NCBI GenBank assembly: GCA_963576475.1
Contig: OY754970.1
Span: forward strand, 32,773,619-32,837,618
DNA: 64,000 bases
Source of the DNA: Molanna angustata
Lineage: Eukaryota; Arthropoda; Insecta; Trichoptera; Molannidae
Direction of reading: 5' to 3'
A program made the translations under genes and the position numbers. The notes beneath the pieces were generated by a model. The model worked only from the letters and a program-made list of their open reading frames with translations, did no database searches and was not told the origin of the DNA. Below, one piece after another: positions 57,843 to 64,000 of the stretch (position 1 is the first letter of the stretch; each line of letters begins with the position of its first letter).

Positions 57843-58028
57843 TAGTATACACGTTAGAAAAAATGACATATTAACTGACAACACGTATAACTATGGTTGT
57901 TTACGATGTTGTCCTTTGAAGGTATACTAGAAAATCTGAGAGCTAAATTTTCTGTTCACTTCATGGCCCTGTTTATGAATATTATAATTGGGGGTTTAAA
58001 TATAATATTATAATTACTTACAGCGTAA
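57843..58028. other. Intergenic stretch
   Basis: No feature supported. Confidence 0.4.
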
Positions 58029-58386
58029 CTTCTCCCATTGCTTGATAATGCTGACGTCTGTTATCTGGATACTAAGGAAGAACTTGAACGTTTGCAAAAT
58101 TAATTTATAAGCTTTATTTACAAATCTTGGAAAATATGATCTTGTTTCCACTTACCGAAATCTTCTTCGCTGGCCTGAGATACGTCAACGTTGTAACATT
58201 AATTTATTTTCACTATTGCATAGTATACTTAAAAACACTAATTCACCACAAGATCTTAAGAAAAACGTTATTTTCTTGTCAAATCACGGTCTGTCTCTTC
58301 GATCTGCTGATCGTAACACACTAGCTATTCCCATTCATTCTACTGAATTTCTCAGTTCGTATTTTGAAGTATTGATGCAAGACTAA
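58029..58386 (+). pseudogene. CR1/L2-like LINE ORF2 C-terminal region
   Basis: LLPLLDNADVCYLDTKEELE then, after one stop and one frameshift (about 58101-58138), YRNLLRWPEIRQRCNINLFS, LLHSILKNT and SLRSADRNTLAIPIHS up to TAA at 58384. The order (ERLQN, LxWLxIRxR, LRS, LAIP) is that of CR1/L2-type ORF2 ends, downstream of the RT domain. The element is 5'-truncated and inactive. Confidence 0.82.
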
Positions 58387-58660
58387 GGAACACCAGTGAT
58401 GTTATTAAGACGTCTCAATCGATTCAACTTTTTAAAGACTAAAGCTATTAATACCTGTCTAGGCTGTCTAATAACTCTTTTCTTCCCTATCCTCTCTCAC
58501 ACCTCACGTCCCACGAACTCTACATTCCTCCTTTCTTTGTTGCTGTGTGACTACATTTAATTTCTTTGTTGCTTAGGTTCGTTGGAAGAAATTGCCTTAC
58601 AGCAATAAACCCGCCATTGTACACATGATAATGTACAAGAAGTAAAAAATAAATAAATAA
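58387..58660 (+). mobile_element. 3' untranslated region and tail of the CR1/L2-like LINE
   Basis: Ends with GGAAGAAATTGCCTTACAGC, AATAAACCCGCCATTGTACA and an (AAAT)n tail at 58646-58658. The conserved ~45-bp block near the end recurs at 4607-4680, 26870-26930 and 62443-62490. Confidence 0.75.
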
Positions 58661-58744
58661 CTTTGTGTTCTACTTTACATGGAGCAAATTTAATCTGTGC
58701 AGCACAATGTAGGTATACAAAAAAATATCATAATGCATAAATAC

Positions 58745-58860
58745 ATACCATCATGGAATATCCCACAATGTGGGGAAACCAACGACAGGTGTGCGGATGT
58801 GCATTACCTTAAAAAATGAAGCACGACGCTTGTATGCAAACACACACAATCTCATCTCAC
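58745..58860 (+). repeat. Dispersed retroelement-like repeat fragment
   Basis: ATATCCCACAATGTGGGG, CGACAGGTGTG and GAAGCACGACGC match 54397-54470 and 12176-12240. Confidence 0.6.
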
Positions 58861-59265
58861 CTACAATAACATAATGTAATGACTGTTGGTTTGTGTGACG
58901 CAAATGATTACTTTTAGTATACTGTGTGATATGTAAATGTAATATAAAATTAACATATTTTACAATGCACCCAGATTAAATTATGTAAACAAAATCAGAA
59001 CGTCACATCATCGTCGAGAAATTAAATTTCTAATGCGACTGGTGACATATTTATGGGTTGTGGTCATAGGACATTAATGAGAACTTAAAGTGGTTGTCCC
59101 CATAACGAAATCGATCGATTAATATTTTTTTTAAGTTATTCAATTGATATTGCAATACAAATATTTGGTATTCATTTTTCTTCAGCAATCGCCATGGGTC
59201 GATAGATTTCGATGGGTAAATTTGCAATTCTTCTTCTTTGCCCTGGTCAATAATTCCCATTACGC
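58861..59265. other. AT-rich intergenic stretch
   Basis: No feature supported. Confidence 0.4.
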
Positions 59266-59458
59266 TAAGTCTTCCGCTCCTGGGTTGCGTTCACAACGAA
59301 CGCCGAGCTCACTTAGTGAACGCTCCAAGCCGTTCATAATAACCGGAAACAGACGCTCGAAAGACACTCTGTGGCGTACAGATTGAACGTCGTCGTGTGT
59401 ACGCACCAAACGCTCGGTAAAGTTGTCGGGTGAAAAACGCTCTGACAGAGTATTTTAC
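59266..59458. repeat. GC-richer repeat-like stretch with AACGCTC motifs
   Basis: AACGCTC or ACGCTCG recurs five times. A loosely related, inverted stretch lies at 60380-60480, so the two may be the ends of one element interrupted by the sequence between. Unclassified. Confidence 0.3.
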
Positions 59459-59494
59459 TTATTTATTTTATTTTAAATATAATACCAATAAAGC

Positions 59495-59585
59495 TGATTG
59501 GTAACCGGAGGGGTTACCAATCAAAAGTAATTAGTAACCAGATGGGTTACTAATAAATAAATCTGGTAACCAGAGGGGTTACCAG
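59495..59585. repeat. Three successive 21-bp hairpins
   Basis: TGGTAACC-ggagg-GGTTACCA, AGTAACC-agatg-GGTTACTA and TGGTAACC-agagg-GGTTACCA, spaced about 35 bp apart. Each is self-complementary. Confidence 0.8.
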
Positions 59586-59589
59586 TAAA

Positions 59590-60060
59590 GAGAGTTTACT
59601 ATATCCCAAGTGGATATGATTTGAAATAAGAACACAAGGACAGTGGTTTAGAGAGAAGAAGAAAGAATGGTCAAAAGTTACAATGAGTATATTGATCACA
59701 ATTAATAGTTTGCTTAAGGGTAAATTTACAATTGATGAAATAACTTACAAAGGAACTTTCTCACGATGAGTAGGTATAACGAGCGAGTTAGCGGGTGTGT
59801 TCAAAGTGTCCGAATCTTCGCATGGTGAAGTACCATCGTGATCGCGAGGTCGAGAGTTGACCGGTGGTCGAGAGATGAAGTGTCGGCGAGACGGCGTGGT
59901 CGAGAACGGCGGCGTGAAGTGACGAATCGAAGTGACGGAAATACGGAAATGAAGTGACGACGTGTAGAGGTGTAGACTCCCTTAAATAGTGCTGTGCTGG
60001 GGGTAGCAAGTTCAATGTCCTCGAACTTTCTAGACTTATTTATTTGTCATACCCAAGTGT
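59590..60060 (-). mobile_element. Possible solo LTR-like segment
   Basis: On the minus strand this GC-richer stretch has a TATTTAAGG box (about 59978), a leader-like region and a pyrimidine-rich 3' part. The three hairpins at 59495-59585 lie just downstream. No matching second LTR or coding body is in view, so the LTR interpretation is weak. Confidence 0.25.
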
Positions 60061-60469
60061 CATACCCAGTTGAGGAGTATCTATTGACTTCAATTTTATC
60101 TGTGGAATTATGACTTCTATTTGTTTATGTGGTATCTTATATTATAATTCTATGGTGGTATCTAATATGTCAGTTGACATCAGTTGACATTATTTATGAT
60201 GACAATATGCATTTACAAAGAGGTTAATTTATAAAAATATCATTCTACAATTTCCAATAAAAGGTCAGAGATCATTATTTACACTACTGCCCAATTGTTG
60301 TCTTTCGATGAAAATATAACCTAAAAATAGACATGTTGATAAATGACATTTGACATTTAAAAACCTGATGCAGTGTTCATTGAAACGCCGCTCGAAAGCG
60401 TTAAGGTAAGATTGGTGTGAAAAACGTCATAATCTGAAACTTCAGGAACATTCAACGCCCGACGTCGAG

Positions 60470-60690
60470 CATTGAATCTGAACACAGCCCTGTGGGTCTC
60501 CTTCGCGCAAGTCTATTTATCGCAATTCTCTTTTGATGGGGGCGTGCCACGCTGTCAGCGGTCTGTATCGTCTTCTGACCTGCTCTTGGATATCCATTGC
60601 TCTGCGGATCATATTGTCCTCTGGTCGCCTTATGACGTGTCCACACATCTCAATCTGCTCTCGAGCAATTCATCGGCACTTTGTCCATAG
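60470..60690 (-). pseudogene. RTE-like LINE RT C-terminal fragment (second family)
   Basis: Minus strand reads EQIEMCGHVIRRPEDNMIRR and later TAWHAPIKRELR-stop-IDLREGD, equivalent to the post-RT part of insect endonuclease/RT polyproteins (GHVxRRPED, IKxDLR). Both sides are truncated. Confidence 0.72.
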
Positions 60691-60889
60691 TCACGCCCCC
60701 CGCCCATCTCATTTGCGCTGTGTGGATGCTCTGGTGGTGGTATTTCTTCAGAGCCCAGTACCTACTCGGCGGCATAAGTTATGGCAGGTATGATGACAGT
60801 CAATTTGCGCATCGAAAAAAAAGTCGAAACAAACTATTAACAATGGATGACATGGTGTTATCTACCTTCCTCTATGACGTGGCGTAGAG

Positions 60890-61150
60890 ACATGGACTAT
60901 AAGAGAGTCAGAGAAAAAGAGGATTGATGCTATCAATATGTGGTGATGGCGGAGAATGTTGTGAATACAAGAACCAACGTGTCCAATATTGCGATCCATG
61001 TGTCCAAGATGTCGATAAGCTGCCAATAGCTTATCCTTTGAGTAATTTGGACATACTGACAGAAAAGTCCTCGATTACCTCGTCGTGTTGCAAGGAATGT
61101 AGGGTAGAAGATACAGAGACAGCATATCGACCCGCTGGAGTAACCTTGTA
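60890..61150 (+). pseudogene. LINE RT C-terminal fragment (third type)
   Basis: TWTIRESEKKRIDAINMWWW and RRML followed by IQEPT; after shifts FGHTDRK and GRRYRDS. It matches the ExWTLxxxDxxRIDAFEMWxWRRML block of insect LINE proteins. Frames break repeatedly. Confidence 0.68.
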
Positions 61151-61487
61151 AGTCCCCTACAGAATTTAATAAAATTTAATAACAGGGATTGCGTTTTGTC
61201 TCAAATCTGCACCATTTTAGATTGCTGAACGGTAAATGTTTAGATCACGCATGTCATCAGCAAAATTGAATGATTTAGATAACAATTCAGCAGAGATAGC
61301 AATATTTGTATGAGCACGCGTATGAATACTTCAATTGATGTAAATAAAATCAATATTGTGTATAATAATAAAAACATGTCAACTGTTTATAAAAAAAATC
61401 AGTACACACAAAAACATTACAGTATTGACGGAAAACTCACGCGACATTGTACAAAGTCTGACCCTAACAAGCAGATATGAAAATGAA
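61151..61487. other. AT-rich intergenic stretch
   Basis: No feature supported. Confidence 0.4.
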
Positions 61488-62280
61488 TCTAACTGTCGAT
61501 TTAACATATCGACAAAGTATCAAGCCAAGATACGCGAGATTTGTATGCAGGGTGTATTTTTACGGTTTTTCCAACTTTGAAGTCAAAAAACATCAACTTA
61601 GAGTCTTCGCAGCATATATGTTCTTTGTATGGATTTACTCGGAATTCGAATTAGAACATTTAGTGTGTCTGTGTGTTTTTGTGGCCCCCCTTATAACTTT
61701 TGATCCGCTCAATTCACAGAGCCCAAAATTTTAGAATATAATAGATAGTTATAGGCCTACAAAACTTTTATACTCAGAATTTTGAATTTTCGTTTCAGTC
61801 AGGGGTTATCAATTTTTGAAATTTTACTTTTTTTTCCTTATATCTCTAAAACCATATATGTAAGCTAGAACCCTGAAAATTGGTATAAATATAGACAAAT
61901 AAAAAAATCGCAAATATTTTTTTCAAAAAAATCCGAGATTTCTCAAAAATTAAGAGAAACATTATTTCTATGGTAAATTTATGTGTTTAACTGCCTATAT
62001 TTCCAAAGTTTTTAATAATATCGAAAAAAGCCGTAACATCTCAACTAGATAATTTAATTTGCTATAAAAAATATTAACATTGTAGTCAAACTTTTTTAGC
62101 AATTTTTATAAAAATAGAATTTAGTAGGAAAAAAAGACTGATCTCTATACTATCCTATCCTGACATAAATACCTACTTGTTTTATAAAGAGTACATTTTT
62201 TTGGTACGTTTGGTACGTATTCTTCAATTGAACATACTATCGCCATCGACAGTTGGATCTTATGTGTTACATGCAACTAG
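61488..62280 (+). mobile_element. Helitron/HINE-like copy, older, shortened (793 bp)
   Basis: Starts TCTAACTGTCGATTTAACAT (internal deletion next to the 5' end) and ends ATGTGTTACATGCAACTAG; flanks A and T. The microsatellite is reduced and the segment resembling a LINE tail is partly deleted. Confidence 0.84.
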
Positions 62281-62379
62281 TTATACCTAGATATCATTGC
62301 AGACGAATTATGAAGACATTCTATCGAATGAACAGGGAAATCGGTCACCTACTTGACTACTTCGCAAGTTATACCTTTT

Positions 62380-62495
62380 TGTAAGTTATTTGTTTATTTA
62401 ACTTTTTGTACATAATATAAACAAATTTAATATAATGCACACTGGCGGGCTTATTGCCATTAGGCAAAAGCTCGCCATTAATGCTATGTTTATTT
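62380..62495 (-). repeat. LINE/SINE 3'-tail fragment
   Basis: GGCGGGCTTATTGCCATTAG on the plus strand is the complement of the block at 58590-58630. AAAT-like tail on the left. Confidence 0.5.
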
Positions 62496-63655
62496 TAAAT
62501 ATTTATCAATAGGTGTCAATGTGGCGTTCTTTAATTAAGTAACTCGGATAGGTCCGGAGCAACTCGGAGCCGAACGACTATTGGATGACTTCGTACCACA
62601 CGGAGATGATCTCTCTCTGACGAGCCGGACCAAATACAATGTGTGCGGGTGAGACAAAATCAGACGCGATAAGTTTGAAATATATTAAGAAAACTGTTTT
62701 TTATACAAATAATAAATATACTATAATATCACTGTTCAAACAATTTTCTCAAGTGCTACCTTAAATCAAAACACCACAAATTAATCTATTTATATGGAAC
62801 ATGTAATATTCATCAAACAAATGCACTTGCTAATTATTAAAACAGTAGGTACCTATCATAAGATGGTTGTCAAAAGTTGATTACCCTTATAACAATAATA
62901 CAGATGATTATAATAATATATCAAGAAATTAATTCACGAGCGCGCGCCTTTTAATTGAATTGACGTCAGTGATATAATATTATTTACATACATATTCTTA
63001 AATTCTAAATCAATTACATTTATTTGAATAAATTAATATGAGCATTAAAATAAAAGATAATAATGTTTATTAATAAATATGGAGTTAAATACATACCATT
63101 ACATTGAAAATAATTATTTTGAATTTTCCGAGTTAAATTAATCATACCTACTATAATGTTCAAAAATTCTTAAGGAACTTATTCGCATATTATGTTTGTA
63201 TGTTCTTAATGTGAAAAAATATATATCAAGAAAAAAACAAACATACGTTTTTATTTTTACTATAATTTTAGAAAAAATCTGTGTAGGAAAATATCAAAGT
63301 GCAATCAATAAATTTCACAAACAATACGATTGGGCAGAATCTTCAATGCGTAAATAGTAATAATTATTATGAAGATGCCAACGATTTATTAGAACACAAG
63401 CTATAAATGCTTAGATTATATATGATACAGATACCTAGTCAGCGCAATGAATGTATGCCAACTAAAACTACGCTGAAACAGACGAATTTCACTCGCCCGG
63501 CCGTATACGTACACCTACCGATACGCACACCTACATAATACGTAGACCAACCGATCTACCGCCTCACACACACATAATGTAAAAAAAAACTTGACATACA
63601 TTTGAATTCGAAATTTGTACTACACGCGGCTTCTGTACATTATAATTCTATGTAT
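62496..63655. other. AT-rich intergenic region
   Basis: A GC-richer patch at 62540-62670 is unrecognised. No gene seen. Confidence 0.35.
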
Positions 63656-64000
63656 AAATGTTAAAATTTTATTACACCAAAACAATATTAAAACGAGTGG
63701 GACTGTGCCAACAGTAAACTCTCCACTACACTACAAAGTTAATGTACATTTTTTCTTTTTGAAAGATTGAAAATCTCTAAATGCATTTTTATTAAAAACA
63801 TTTCTATTAGATTCCTAAACAAATATTAGTTCCTGAGGACAAAAGTTTTCATTATACACCATACATACAAAACTCATGCTATGCACTCTCTACATGATAC
63901 ATGTTGAGAAATTGATATAAAAAATTTGCTTTAACAATAGACTATCATGTATGAGACAATGAATAAATTTTGATGAGATGATTGATATGTGTCAAGATAG
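63656..64000 (+). repeat. Dispersed repeat, related to 28333-29040 and 2841-2945
   Basis: 'aaaacgagtgggactgtgccaacagtaaact' parallels the ~320-bp repeats at 28.4-28.9 kb. CTCTACATGATAC and TGAGAAATTGAT parallel 2878-2915. The last 50 bases (GATGAGATGATTGATATGTG, TCAAGATAG) resemble the RTE-like LINE 3' region at 42815-42850. It runs off the window. Confidence 0.6.

Overview
This is AT-rich eukaryotic DNA, almost certainly from an insect and probably a moth or butterfly. The evidence is a pseudogene closely resembling insect ribosomal protein S25, a DD41D mariner, R1-clade, CR1/L2-like, Jockey-like and RTE-like LINE remnants, a Penelope-like element, tRNA-derived SINEs, and the frequent 'taggtacctac' string familiar from lepidopteran genomes. 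The lepidopteran assignment is inference. I found no intact host protein-coding gene and no prokaryotic feature. The window is essentially a transposon and satellite graveyard.

Layout. 1-2950: the end of a Gypsy-like LTR element, then a 313-bp tandem satellite (about seven units) that decays into degenerate repeats. 2975-10012: seven ~1.03-kb copies, on the minus strand, of one non-autonomous Helitron/HINE-like element, one precisely nested inside another. 10175-11480: a mariner with broken transposase. 12-17.6 kb: dispersed repeats, a THAP zinc-finger relic and a two-layer TIR MITE. 17.64-18.46 kb: an intron-containing RpS25 pseudogene, cut off by a Gypsy RT/RNase H fragment and followed by a decayed R1-clade LINE. 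22695-25830: three more Helitron-like copies, on the plus strand. 26-29 kb: an old Helitron-like copy, a SINE and tandem repeats. 29.1-30.4 kb: a 5'-truncated Penelope-like element with an open RT and GIY-YIG frame, flanked by a perfect 59-bp inverted repeat. 30.4-64 kb: mostly unique AT-rich DNA studded with SINEs, fold-back MITEs, LINE ends (two with clear target-site duplications, one 5'-inverted), a 226-bp (TA)n tract and further Helitron-like copies.

How the parts relate. The Helitron-like family is the dominant component: at least 16 copies or fragments, about a fifth of the window. Its terminal structure is 5' TC, matching subterminal repeats, a 3' hairpin and CTAG-T. Its internal segment resembles the 3' tail of an RTE-like LINE also present here as independent insertions. 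One SINE shares its 3' tail with a CR1/L2-like LINE, suggesting a parasite/partner relationship. Several fold-back loci carry hammerhead-like cores of the kind known from Penelope-like elements. I did not find a new protein-coding system; the most informative structures are the nested Helitron-like insertion, the Penelope-like insertion with inverted ends, and the RpS25 pseudogene.
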